Shown: positions 22,713-30,787 of the stretch, piece after piece | Layout: each line of letters begins with the position of its first letter | How positions within the stretch are numbered: position 1 is the stretch's first letter | Origin: Candidatus Staskawiczbacteria bacterium RIFOXYD1_FULL_32_13 | GTDB lineage: Bacteria; Patescibacteriota; Minisyncoccia; Minisyncoccales; Staskawiczbacteraceae | Direction of reading: 5' to 3' | NCBI GenBank assembly: GCA_001820485.1 | Contig: MHPU01000020.1 | Span: 11,589-50,320 of the forward strand | Length of the DNA stretch: 38,732 nt | Position numbers and translations under genes: made by a program | The notes under the pieces: generated by a model | Database searches by the model: none | What the model saw: the letters and a program-made list of their open reading frames with translations, nothing else | Told to the model about the DNA's origin: nothing

Positions 22713-24698
22713 ATGGCTTTGCAAATCAAAAGTTTGTTTTCTCAAATCTCTAAGAACATTTTAAATATTTTTAAAGGCAAAAGATTTTTTGTAATAATTC
22801 TTTTGTTTTTTGTTACACTTGGCCTTATTATGCCTCAAACTTCCCTTGCTGTTGCATGTGGAACTGATAATAAATATCTTGAATTTTTTTGCGATTTGGC
22901 GAATCCTATTACTGGCCCATTAGCTATGTTAACAGGAGAAGATCCAATGACTGGCTTTTTGGCAAAAGGTTTTATAATCGCATTTGGAACAATTGCAATA
23001 ACAATTTCTTCTATATTATCAAATTGGGCTGCAGGAATTTTGCTGTGGGTGATGTCTACAGGAATAAATATTAGTTATACAGGATTTGATAATCCTGTTG
23101 TTGCTGCGGGCTGGCCAATAATGAGAGATTTAGCAAATATGTTTGTGGTTTTGGGTTTTGTAATTATTGGTCTTGCAACAATTTTAAGACTTAAAAACTA
23201 TGAAGCACAAAAACTTTTACCAAGATTAATTGTTGTAGCTCTTTTAATAAACTTTTCTTTAGTAATTTGTGGATTTTTTATTGATGCTTCAAATATTGCT
23301 ATCGGTACTCTTTTTAAGGGGGGTGGTTATCTTGAAAGATCAACATTATCACAAACGGGTAAAGACTTAAGTACAATTTGGAGTTCAAATTTTTTTAATA
23401 AATCTCCAGCAACTTTTTTAGCTATAGTCACGGGAATGGTTATAAAAAATTATATTTCTTTATTTATATTTATAGCTTATGCTTTTTTATTTTTATTAAG
23501 ATATATGATGCTTTGGATTTTAGTTACCTTTTCTCCACTAGCTTTTGTGTGTGCTGTTTTTCCGATGTCTCAACAATTATATAAAAAATGGCGAGATAAT
23601 TTTATACAATGGTGTATAATAGGAATGCCTGCAGGGTTCTTTCTATTTGTTGCAGATAAATTAACCTCAAGACTTTGGAATACAACAACAGTCTCTTCTG
23701 TAGCAAGTGCATCAATGGTAAGCAATGCAGCGGAAATAATTATTGCAATTATTCCTGCTCTTTTTTTGGGAGCAGGATTCTTATTTTCATTACAAACATC
23801 AGCAATGGGCGCAGGTATAATTACCTCTCAAGCTAAAAAAGCATGGGGTGCGAGCAATGCCTTCTTTAGTAAAAACGCCAAAGCCGGAGCCAAACTTGCA
23901 GGTGGCAAATTAGCAAACATCAGCGGTGCAAGCGGGCTTTATAATAGAGCAGGTGACAGCTTAACAAAACTTGGAGAAAGAACCGGCTTCTTAAAAATGG
24001 GGGCAGCGGCAAAAAGAAAAGCAAAACAAATGGAGGGATATGGCACAGAAATCGATTCTATGGAATCAGAAGATTTGGGCAAATCATACAAAAGAAATCC
24101 TCGGACAGAAGAAGATCGTAAAAATAATGCAAAAATTACAGAAATCCTATCTAGAAGAAAGAAACTCAAAGAAATTGGCAATGCAGACGAAATTGCTACA
24201 GCTCTTGAAAATACAGACCAATACTATGGCGGTGACAAGGCCAAAAATATAAGAAAGGAGGCAGAAAAAGCATCACCAATTTTGAAAACAAAAAATAAAG
24301 ATGCATTGGTAAAAGCTAAGGCAAGATTACCAGTTGGCGCAAGTCAAGCTGAAATAGAAAGAGAAGTATTAAGAGAAGCACACTCAGAAATGGGAGTTTC
24401 AGATATGAGAAATTTAGACGCATCTCAATTTAATTTAAGTTTTATACAAGATACTAATAACAAAACATTTGAGAGAGCTGCCCTAGAATTTTCAACAGAT
24501 CAAAAACAAAAAGCTAAAAGTTTGGTTAATGACATTAAAACAGAAATTGCAAGAATACTCGCGATTACAATACCTATTACAGATCCTGGCTTTATAGCTG
24601 CTGCTCGAAGCGCCTATTCATTATTGCCTACTGGTAATCCAAAAAGACAAATGGTATATGATTTAAATGAAAAATTAAAAATAGTTGATAAATTTTAA
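22713..24698 (+). CDS. TrbL/VirB6-like polytopic membrane protein
   Basis: 661 residues. A signal-peptide-like segment (RFFVIILLFFVTLGLIMPQTSLA) is followed by about seven membrane helices up to residue ~370, including the central amphipathic stretch WPIMRDLANMFVVLGFVII and LRYMMLWILVTFSPLAFVC, a pattern typical of TrbL/VirB6 channel components. The remaining ~290 residues are soluble, helical and charged (LGKSYKRNPRTEEDRK, AKARLPVGASQAEIERE) and probably cytoplasmic. VirB6-type proteins form the inner-membrane part of the T4SS channel. It opens the T4SS-like locus and is followed after 1 bp by a second gene. The family is assigned by topology and context, not by a single sequence signature. 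Confidence 0.8.
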   Translation: MALQIKSLFSQISKNILNIFKGKRFFVIILLFFVTLGLIMPQTSLAVACGTDNKYLEFFCDLANPITGPLAMLTGEDPMTGFLAKGFIIAFGTIAITISSILSNWAAGILLWVMSTGINISYTGFDNPVVAAGWPIMRDLANMFVVLGFVIIGLATILRLKNYEAQKLLPRLIVVALLINFSLVICGFFIDASNIAIGTLFKGGGYLERSTLSQTGKDLSTIWSSNFFNKSPATFLAIVTGMVIKNYISLFIFIAYAFLFLLRYMMLWILVTFSPLAFVCAVFPMSQQLYKKWRDNFIQWCIIGMPAGFFLFVADKLTSRLWNTTTVSSVASASMVSNAAEIIIAIIPALFLGAGFLFSLQTSAMGAGIITSQAKKAWGASNAFFSKNAKAGAKLAGGKLANISGASGLYNRAGDSLTKLGERTGFLKMGAAAKRKAKQMEGYGTEIDSMESEDLGKSYKRNPRTEEDRKNNAKITEILSRRKKLKEIGNADEIATALENTDQYYGGDKAKNIRKEAEKASPILKTKNKDALVKAKARLPVGASQAEIEREVLREAHSEMGVSDMRNLDASQFNLSFIQDTNNKTFERAALEFSTDQKQKAKSLVNDIKTEIARILAITIPITDPGFIAAARSAYSLLPTGNPKRQMVYDLNEKLKIVDKF

Positions 24699-24699
24699 T

Positions 24700-25275
24700 A
24701 TGATTACAAACACAAATAATCTTAATAAAAGAGAGGAAATTTATTTTTCTAATATTGATATTTCTAAAGATATCTCTGATATTTTAAAAAAAGTTGAGAT
24801 ACAAGAAGATCCCATAGATTCACTTTTTATGAATAATACAAAAGAAGAATCAAAAATATATTTTGTTTTAAACGCTACAAAAGATTTTGTAAAAAAAAAT
24901 ATGACCGAATATAATTTTATTAATTTATTAGAAAATAAACTTGTTATAAATAACCAAAAAGCAAAAATGATGTTTGACGATTTGAAAAAAAATCTGATAC
25001 CTTTTGCAGAAATAATAAAAATAAGTGATAATACTGAAGATATCAACACTACTAAGATGCCAAAGCTTAAACAACCTATAGAAATTGAAAAAATGTTACC
25101 AACTCAACAATATCCAGATAAAGTAAAAAAAGTTGATTTAGATGTTAAAACCTATAAAGATGACGATTTAAAATTGAAAAAAAATTTACAAAAGATTAAA
25201 AAAGAAAGATTGCCAAAAACAGAAATAAATAATAAATCTAATAAATCGGACACATACAGGGAATCTATAGAATAA
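24700..25275 (+). CDS. Hypothetical soluble protein coupled to the TrbL-like gene
   Basis: 191 residues from the ATG at 24700, one base after the upstream stop; an in-frame ATG at 24685 would overlap the upstream gene. Not recognised. Lysine- and acid-rich with no membrane segment: the first ~110 residues look helical (ISKDISDILKKVEIQEDP, KAKMMFDDLKKNLIPF), then a disordered basic tail (DLKLKKNLQKIKKERLPKT). The tight coupling and the terminator at 25288-25312 place it in the TrbL-like operon, so a cytoplasmic role near that channel is the likeliest guess. Confidence 0.75.
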   Translation: MITNTNNLNKREEIYFSNIDISKDISDILKKVEIQEDPIDSLFMNNTKEESKIYFVLNATKDFVKKNMTEYNFINLLENKLVINNQKAKMMFDDLKKNLIPFAEIIKISDNTEDINTTKMPKLKQPIEIEKMLPTQQYPDKVKKVDLDVKTYKDDDLKLKKNLQKIKKERLPKTEINNKSNKSDTYRESIE

Positions 25276-25287
25276 TAAAAAAAAACA

Positions 25288-25312
25288 GGTGGTCGTACAA
25301 CATACGGCCACC
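25288..25312. terminator. Bidirectional terminator closing the TrbL-like operon
   Basis: 10-bp stem GGTGGTCGTA / TACGGCCACC, A-rich before and T4 after on the plus strand. It also ends the convergent SPFH gene. Confidence 0.85.
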
Positions 25313-25319
25313 TTTTAAA

Positions 25320-26462
25320 TCATGGCGATTCTAAATCGCCTAAATCACTCCCCGTCCCATTTTTTTCTCCTGTGTTCTTGCGACGACCACCGCTATTCTG
25401 ACCTCCGAGAAGAACGCCGGCACCTCCACCACCACCACCGATGACCACAGTGCCTGCGTTTTCAAGACCGTGAACCTCTTGATATTGTCCTCCAGCCTTT
25501 AGATAAGCTCTCCTTGCCAGCTCACGTTGTTTCTCATCAATCTGCTCTTGAGAAGCCTTGGGGTGGACTTTTTTCCAAGCTTCCAGTGCTTGGTTTGTAT
25601 CATCAAGCAATGTGGCACTCGCCTCTGCCTGATGCTTTGCTGCCTTGGCTTTTTGCTCCGCCTCGTACGGAGCAAGAGTGATATTTCTCCAATTATCTGG
25701 AGGATCAATACTTGCCAAGTCAATAGACGAAATATCCAATCCACAGAGCTTGAGGATCTTTTCAATAGACGAAAGACCATCGTCGCCACGCGCGTTCATT
25801 GCCTCATTCAAAAGCGTGTTGACTACATCCTTCATCCTTCGTCTTGCCGCTTCCTCTGTTTCTTCGGTTGCCTCGGTGCTTCCGACAGCTTCCGCGTAAG
25901 AAACCTCGTCTAAGGCATTTCGTAGCCTTGGCATTACTTCCATATTCATAGAAGCATACCAATCGCTTTCGCTAAAGAACGAAACGCGTGGCCTTCTCAT
26001 GCGGGCTTTAACTATCACGAGCCCGTGCATATGCAGGCCGTTTTTATCCTCCACGTCTTTGAATGGAACGGCGTAAGGATAACGCGTTGACTTGAAGCTA
26101 TTAACACCTTCGTCTTCATGAACTTTTGCTTCGACGGCTCCATCCTCCTTTACGACCGCCTTCAAAAAGCTCATCTTGCGAGAGTGCAGAGTGTGTATTC
26201 CTGGAATACCAATCACGTGGAATCCCGGCTTGATAATCCTGTGAAACTTCCCTGCTTTCAAAACAATCCTAAACCATCCTTGCTCAACGAAAGTAAAGAT
26301 AATGTTGTGATTTGCAAGATAAATCACAGTTGGGTATGCCATAGCCAATGCAACGAGACTGCCCATGCCAAACGGCCACCACGGACCAAACAACAAGGCG
26401 ATGGGCAGAACGACAAACAAAACGATTGCCAAACCGACAACAACTTGCATGCGATTACTCAT
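25320..26462 (-). CDS. SPFH/Band 7-like membrane protein, GC-richer than neighbours
   Basis: 380 residues from the ATG at 26462, chosen because AAGGAG lies upstream; the frame is open 19 codons further. Two N-terminal membrane helices (VVVGLAIVLFVVLPIALLF, GSLVALAMAYPTVIYL) lead to an SPFH-like domain (about 55-270): GKFHRIIKPGFHVIG, VPFKDVEDKNGL, HGLVIVKARMRRP, then LLNEA and the ISSIDLASIDPPDNW element typical before the coiled region EAEQKAKAAKHQAEASA. The tail is Gly-rich (VVIGGGGGGAGVLLGG). SPFH proteins build ring or raft assemblies at membranes. It has a perfect promoter, a leader of about 100 nt, and GC content well above its surroundings, which suggests acquisition or unusual expression needs. 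It splits the T4SS-like locus. Confidence 0.8.
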   Translation of the reverse strand: MSNRMQVVVGLAIVLFVVLPIALLFGPWWPFGMGSLVALAMAYPTVIYLANHNIIFTFVEQGWFRIVLKAGKFHRIIKPGFHVIGIPGIHTLHSRKMSFLKAVVKEDGAVEAKVHEDEGVNSFKSTRYPYAVPFKDVEDKNGLHMHGLVIVKARMRRPRVSFFSESDWYASMNMEVMPRLRNALDEVSYAEAVGSTEATEETEEAARRRMKDVVNTLLNEAMNARGDDGLSSIEKILKLCGLDISSIDLASIDPPDNWRNITLAPYEAEQKAKAAKHQAEASATLLDDTNQALEAWKKVHPKASQEQIDEKQRELARRAYLKAGGQYQEVHGLENAGTVVIGGGGGGAGVLLGGQNSGGRRKNTGEKNGTGSDLGDLESP

Positions 26463-26569
26463 TCTGAACTCCTTCGCGAAAGCGACTAAACGGTGATTCA
26501 ACACATATCCAATTGTCAAGGAACATCCTTAACTTTTTTGCCTGAAAAACACTTTCAAGCTACAATTTA

Positions 26570-26598
26570 ATTATAGCATAAAACAATATCCCTGTCAA
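26570..26598 (-). promoter_or_regulatory. Consensus promoter of the SPFH gene
   Basis: TTGACA (26593-26598), 17-bp spacer, TATAAT (26570-26575): full sigma70 consensus on the minus strand, the best in the window. Confidence 0.85.
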
Positions 26599-26602
26599 GG
26601 TA

Positions 26603-26631
26603 TTTACATATAACTTAAAAGGAATTATAGT
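26603..26631 (+). promoter_or_regulatory. Promoter of hicBA
   Basis: TTTACA (26603-26608), 17-bp spacer, TATAGT (26626-26631), about 25 bp before the hicB ATG and five bases from the divergent SPFH promoter. Confidence 0.7.
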
Positions 26632-26656
26632 AAAATTAAGCTAAATAAATAATCAT

Positions 26657-26944
26657 ATGAAAAATATTTTATTAGAATTTAATCTACCAATGTCCATTTT
26701 AAAAGAGGGTAAAAAATTTATTGCCTACACACCGGTGCTAGATTTGTCTACTTCGGGGAATAATTATGAACAAGCTAAAAATCGATTTACTGAAATTGTG
26801 GAAATTTTCTTTGAAGAAATAATCAAAAAAAATACTATAGAAGAAGTCTTAACTGATTTGGGGTGGAAAAAAAATCAAACTAAATGGACCCCACCAATTG
26901 TTATCTCAAACGAATTACAAAACATTAAATTAGCTTGCCGATAA
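26657..26944 (+). CDS. hicB: HicB-like antitoxin
   Basis: 95 residues of the HicB fold (a degenerate RNase H-like sheet): KKFIAYTPVLDLSTSGNNYE, EQAKNRFTEIVEIFFEEI, VLTDLGWKK and WTPP are the conserved stations. HicB neutralises the HicA RNase and often represses the operon. There is no C-terminal helix-turn-helix or ribbon-helix-helix, so DNA binding may rely on other parts. The antitoxin gene comes first and its stop is directly followed by the toxin ATG, so translation is coupled. Confidence 0.88.
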   Translation: MKNILLEFNLPMSILKEGKKFIAYTPVLDLSTSGNNYEQAKNRFTEIVEIFFEEIIKKNTIEEVLTDLGWKKNQTKWTPPIVISNELQNIKLACR

Positions 26945-27175
26945 ATGCCAAGAATAATCCCTATAAACTGGAAAAGATTTGAAAAATTTGTCCTTTTTGT
27001 GGGATGTGTTTTTGAGAGAGAAAAGGGCGATCACAGAATTTACAGCCGAAAAGATTTACCAAGACCCATTGTTTTCCCAAGAGATAATGAATTACCAATT
27101 TTTATTATAAGGAATAATCTTAGAGTGCTTAAAATTAGCCCAGAAGAATATATTGATATTTTAAAAAGAATATAA
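26945..27175 (+). CDS. hicA: HicA-like mRNA interferase toxin
   Basis: 76 residues of the double-stranded-RNA-binding-like HicA fold: NWKRFEKFVLFVGCVFERE, then GDHRIYSR with the catalytic His H30, RPIVFPRDNELP, and the C-terminal IIRNNLRVLKISPEEYIDIL. HicA cleaves mRNA when HicB is degraded. The usual (G/S)SH is GDH here. Immediately follows hicB; a terminator closes the pair. Confidence 0.9.
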   Translation: MPRIIPINWKRFEKFVLFVGCVFEREKGDHRIYSRKDLPRPIVFPRDNELPIFIIRNNLRVLKISPEEYIDILKRI

Positions 27176-27204
27176 AATTTATAAATTTTGATTTATCTAT
27201 GATG

Positions 27205-27227
27205 CAAGCATTATTGCTTGTTTTTTT
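27205..27227 (+). terminator. Terminator of hicBA
   Basis: CAAGCA-TTAT-TGCTTG stem-loop followed by T7. Confidence 0.8.
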
Positions 27228-27281
27228 GTTGCTATTTTTGGGTTATTCACAGAGCTATGTATATTGATTGTTTTTTAGATG

Positions 27282-27290
27282 TGGTATAAT
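27282..27290 (+). promoter_or_regulatory. Extended -10 promoter at the edge of the S23-like element
   Basis: TGG-TATAAT with TATAAT at 27285-27290. The predicted start is about 27297, at the left terminal repeat. Confidence 0.65.
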
Positions 27291-27300
27291 AACTTAATGT

Positions 27301-27752
27301 AAAATTACAAATTACAAGCACCAAATTACAAACAAATTCTAATGACTGAAAATAAAAATTCAAAACCATATGATCTTGAAGAACGAACTGCAAAATTTGC
27401 AGAAAACTGCAGAGATTTTATTAAAGGTTTGTCTAAAACAATTTCAAATATAGAATATTCTAAACAACTTATTAGATCCTCTGGCTCACAAGCAGCAAAT
27501 TATATTGAAGCCAATGAAGCACTAAGTAAAAAAGATTTTATTCATAGAATTAGAATTTGTAGAAAAGAAACAAAAGAAAGTTGTTTATGGTTAAGATTAT
27601 CTGAAACTAATAATATTGATATTTCAGAAAAACAAAAACAATATTTACAAAATGAAGCAATAGAAATTAGAAAAATCTTTACATCAATATTAAATAAAAG
27701 TGTTTTGTAATTTATTATATTTTGTGATTTGTTATTTGTAATTTGTAATTTT
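27301..27752. mobile_element. Candidate small element: S23-like gene between 32-bp inverted repeats
   Basis: Left arm 27301-27332 (AAAATTACAAATTACAAGCA and onward) and right arm 27721-27752 are inverted copies identical at 28 of 32 positions. Between them lies only the four-helix-bundle gene. Similar arms without a gene occur at 8300-8367 and 10482-10553. The layout recalls 23S rRNA intervening sequences, which combine an S23-type ORF with pairing ends, but this copy is not in an rRNA gene. Mobility is inference. Confidence 0.6.
27342..27710 (+). CDS. Four-helix-bundle protein, S23/rRNA-intervening-sequence family
   Basis: 122 residues, all helical. The family pattern is clear: DLEERTAKFAENCRDFIKGL, SKQLIRSSGSQAANYIEANE, KDFIHRIRICRKETKESCLWLRL and a final helix. 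These proteins form pentameric four-helix bundles; relatives include the ORFs in 23S rRNA intervening sequences and the Avd accessory proteins of diversity-generating retroelements. No reverse transcriptase or rRNA is nearby. The ATG lies just inside the left terminal repeat and there is no Shine-Dalgarno. Function unknown. Confidence 0.88.
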   Translation: MTENKNSKPYDLEERTAKFAENCRDFIKGLSKTISNIEYSKQLIRSSGSQAANYIEANEALSKKDFIHRIRICRKETKESCLWLRLSETNNIDISEKQKQYLQNEAIEIRKIFTSILNKSVL

Positions 27753-27758
27753 CGTTTT

Positions 27759-28166
27759 ATGGAGCAATATCCTATTCCACAATTTATTGAGCAAGAAGGA
27801 AAAATAGCTTTCTTTATTTCTTTTAGACAATTCTTTTACCTTTGCGGTGGAGGAGTAATTTGTTTTATTTTATATTATACAGTTCCATTTTTTATATTTG
27901 CAATTTTATCTTTACTTATTATGGGAGTTGTTGGATCTTTAGCTTTCTTAACAGTAAACGGAATGCCAATAATAAATATTGTTTTAAATTCTATTGGTTT
28001 TTTAACTCATACCAAAAATTATACTTGGCACAAAAAAGAATCAGCTTATCCATTTAAAACTGTAAAAAGAATACAAATAAGAAAAATTGATGAGGGCTCA
28101 AAATTGCAAGCACAAACAAGTAGATTAAAAAAAATACACACTCAAGTAGAAATGAGAACCAAATAA
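27759..28166 (+). CDS. PrgI-family T4SS protein
   Basis: 135 residues from the ATG at 27759 (MEQYPIPQFIEQEGKIAF); ten upstream in-frame codons belong to the repeat arm. Two close membrane helices (RQFFYLCGGGVICFILYYTV and FFIFAILSLLIMGVVGSLAF) follow a short conserved start, then a cytoplasmic tail (HTKNYTWHKKESAYPFK). PrgI proteins are the VirB3-like partners of VirB4 in T4SS of Gram-positive and CPR bacteria. Followed after 1 bp by the TraC-N gene, it opens the second T4SS-like operon. Its natural promoter may have been displaced by the S23-like element just upstream. Confidence 0.85.
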   Translation: MEQYPIPQFIEQEGKIAFFISFRQFFYLCGGGVICFILYYTVPFFIFAILSLLIMGVVGSLAFLTVNGMPIINIVLNSIGFLTHTKNYTWHKKESAYPFKTVKRIQIRKIDEGSKLQAQTSRLKKIHTQVEMRTK

Positions 28167-28167
28167 A

Positions 28168-28833
28168 ATGCCAACAAACTCAACACAAGATTTTTTAGAA
28201 ATAAAAGATATAAGAGAGGGAGTTATTATTTTAAAAAATAACTCAATTAGAGGAATACTAATGGTTTCCTCGCTTAATTTTGCTTTAAAATCTGAAGAAG
28301 AACAAACAGCAATTATTTATGCTTATCAAAGTTTTTTAAATTCTTTAGATTTTTCTTGCCAAATTATTATTCAATCAAGAAAAATTAATATCACTCCATA
28401 TTTAGATGGCTTGCAAGAATTAGAGAGAAGACAAACTTCCGATTTGATGCGCCAACAAACAGCAAGTTATAGAAAGTTTATTAAAGAAATGGTGAGAGGA
28501 GATATGGTTATGACTAAAAACTTTTATGTTGTAATTCCTTATGAATTAATGGAAATTTTTGGTGCTTCGGGGATTACAAAACAATTTGATTTTTTAAAAA
28601 ATGTCAAAGGTAAAAAACAAGAGACACAAGAAGTAAAAGACCAAGATTTTGAAAGATGCAAAACTCAGCTTTGGCAAAGAATGGAGTTTTTAGCTATGGG
28701 ACTTCGCAGATGTGGTCTTGAAGCTGTTCCCTTAACAACTCCTGAATTAATTGAACTTTTTTGGTCAATACACCATCCAGAGCAAGCAGAAATTGGATAT
28801 TATCCTGAAATATTACCAGAGTTATTAAAATAA
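28168..28833 (+). CDS. VirB4 N-terminal-like protein (TraC-type)
   Basis: 221 residues with the strand pattern of the N-terminal domain of VirB4/TraC ATPases: FLEIKDIREGVIILKNNSIR, GILMVSSLNFALKSEEEQ, IIYAYQSFLNSLDFSCQI, QSRKINITPYL. A helical centre (LRRQTSDLM-type, RGDMVMTKNFYVVIPYEL) follows. It lacks a P-loop. It lies directly upstream of the ATPase gene (9-bp gap), so VirB4 appears split into two polypeptides that together make the full protein. The split is a reading of order and pattern, not of a damaged gene: both parts have clean starts and stops. Confidence 0.8.
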   Translation: MPTNSTQDFLEIKDIREGVIILKNNSIRGILMVSSLNFALKSEEEQTAIIYAYQSFLNSLDFSCQIIIQSRKINITPYLDGLQELERRQTSDLMRQQTASYRKFIKEMVRGDMVMTKNFYVVIPYELMEIFGASGITKQFDFLKNVKGKKQETQEVKDQDFERCKTQLWQRMEFLAMGLRRCGLEAVPLTTPELIELFWSIHHPEQAEIGYYPEILPELLK

Positions 28834-28842
28834 AATCATAAA

Positions 28843-30657
28843 ATGAATTTACCTTTTTTAGACAATTTAATGGGAAAGAAAAAGGATGACTTGATGAATA
28901 ATATCTTTGAGGAAGAGAAATTTGACGTGCGAGATATTATAGCTCCACCATATGTTGGAGTAAATCAAGATAATATAAAATTAGGAGAAAGATTCTCTAA
29001 ATCATTTTTTATTTTTTCTTATCCAAGATACTTAAATACTGGGTGGTTTTCTCCTGTGATTGATTTAAACGTTCCAATGGATATTTCATTTTTTATTCAT
29101 CCAATTTCTAGCGAATTAATTCTAAAGAAATTAAGAAAGAAAATTACCGAGGTTTCTTCGGAACTTTTAGAAAGAGAAGAAAAAGGATTAATTAGAGATC
29201 CATCACTGCAAACAGCTTATCAAGATATTGAAGCTTTAAGAGACAAATTAATGACAGCTCAGGAAAGAATGTTTAGGTTTGGTTTATATATTACAATTTA
29301 TGATACTTCAGAAAAAGGACTCAAAGAAACAGAACTTACATTTAGATCAATTTTTGAATCAAGATTAATTTATATTAAACCTGCTTTATTTCGCCAAAAA
29401 GAAGGGTTTATTTCTTGCAATCCTTATGGAATGGATTTACTAGATGTACATGTTCCAATGGACACCGAGCCCCTGTCAACTGCTTTTCCATTTATTTCTT
29501 TTGATTTAAGTTCTAATGAAGGAATTTTGTATGGAGTTAACAGACATAACAATTCTTTGGTTTTGTTTGATAGATTTTCTTTGGAAAATGCCAATATGGT
29601 TGTTTTTGCAAAATCTGGATCAGGAAAATCTTATGCTATAAAACTGGAAATTTTAAGATATTTAATGCAACAAGTTGATGTAGTTGTAATTGATCCTGAA
29701 AATGAATATGAAACTTTGGCTGATTCTGTTGGTGGTGCATTTTTAAAAATTTCTTTAACTTCGGAAAATCATGTAAATCCTTTTGATTTGCCAATTCCAG
29801 CAGAAGGAGAAAATCCTGAAGATATTTTAAGAAGTAATATTATAAACTTGGTTGGATTACTTAGAATTATGCTTGGGGGACTTTCTGCAGAAGAAGATAG
29901 TATTATTGATGAAGCATTAACACAAACATATGCAATTCGCGATATAACAGCAACTTCTGATCCAAAAAAATGGAAAGAAAATACACCTTTAATGTCTGAT
30001 TTTGAAGAAATTTTAAATAGTATGCAAGGTGCTGAATCTTTATCTAGAAGGCTTGGCAAATATACAAAAGGGACTTTTTCTGATTTTTTTAATCAAAAAT
30101 CAAATTTAACAATGGATAAAAATTTGGTTGTTTTTGGAATAAGAGATATGGAAGAATCTTTAAAACCAATGGCCTTGTATATTATAATGCGTTATGTTTG
30201 GAACATTGTAAGATCTCAAATTAAAAAAAGAATTTTAGTGGTTGATGAAGCTTGGTGGCTTATGCAAACAGAAGATGGTGCATCATTTTTATTTGGAATG
30301 GCTAAACGTGGTAGAAAATATTATTTAGGAGTAACAACTATCACTCAAGATGTGGCTGATTTTATGCAATCAGATTATGGAAAAGCTATAATTTCAAACT
30401 CATCTTTACAACTCTTATTAAAACAATCTCCAGCTACAGTTGAAGTTGTTAAAAAAACATTTAATTTAACAGAACAAGAAAAATATTTATTGCTTGAAGC
30501 TGGTGTTGGAGAAGGATTATTTTTTGCTGGAAAAAAACATGTTGCAATTTCTGTGGTTGCCAGTCAAACAGAAGACAGAATTATAACAACTAACCCAAGA
30601 GAAGCCATGGAAAGAGGAGAAGCAAAAAGAAAGATAGATGCAGCAAGAAACCAGTAA
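28843..30657 (+). CDS. VirB4-like T4SS ATPase
   Basis: 604 residues. Powers assembly and substrate transfer in type IV secretion and sits at the cytoplasmic face of the channel. Walker A is AKSGSGKS (residues 256-263), Walker B VVDEAWW (466-472), followed by ATRG-like MAKRGRKYYLGVTTITQD and a C-terminal Gln (SQTEDR) typical of VirB4/TraG-type ATPases. The first ~240 residues complete the N-terminal region started by the upstream gene. No VirD4 coupling ATPase is seen in the window. Confidence 0.93.
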   Translation: MNLPFLDNLMGKKKDDLMNNIFEEEKFDVRDIIAPPYVGVNQDNIKLGERFSKSFFIFSYPRYLNTGWFSPVIDLNVPMDISFFIHPISSELILKKLRKKITEVSSELLEREEKGLIRDPSLQTAYQDIEALRDKLMTAQERMFRFGLYITIYDTSEKGLKETELTFRSIFESRLIYIKPALFRQKEGFISCNPYGMDLLDVHVPMDTEPLSTAFPFISFDLSSNEGILYGVNRHNNSLVLFDRFSLENANMVVFAKSGSGKSYAIKLEILRYLMQQVDVVVIDPENEYETLADSVGGAFLKISLTSENHVNPFDLPIPAEGENPEDILRSNIINLVGLLRIMLGGLSAEEDSIIDEALTQTYAIRDITATSDPKKWKENTPLMSDFEEILNSMQGAESLSRRLGKYTKGTFSDFFNQKSNLTMDKNLVVFGIRDMEESLKPMALYIIMRYVWNIVRSQIKKRILVVDEAWWLMQTEDGASFLFGMAKRGRKYYLGVTTITQDVADFMQSDYGKAIISNSSLQLLLKQSPATVEVVKKTFNLTEQEKYLLLEAGVGEGLFFAGKKHVAISVVASQTEDRIITTNPREAMERGEAKRKIDAARNQ

Positions 30658-30671
30658 TTATTTAGTATATT

Positions 30672-30780
30672 GTATTTAGAAGCTAGAAGCTTGAATAGAA
30701 TTTAGAATATAGAATATTAAAGATTCTTTACTTAAAATTTATTATTCAATTCTAGCTACCAGATACTAAATTCTAAATAC
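30672..30780. repeat. 109-bp inverted-repeat element between virB4 and the next gene
   Basis: Ends GTATTTAGAAGCTAG and CTAAATTCTAAATAC are inverted copies (13 of 15). The inside is made of AT-rich TTTAGAAT-type motifs (GAATTTAGAATATAGAAT, ATTCTAGCTACCAGA). No gene; it interrupts the T4SS-like operon. Confidence 0.65.
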
Positions 30781-30787
30781 AAAGAAT

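Noticed and set aside
27342-27710. Avd gene of a diversity-generating retroelement
   Set aside because: No reverse transcriptase, template repeat or variable repeat is visible nearby; only the four-helix-bundle family is shared.
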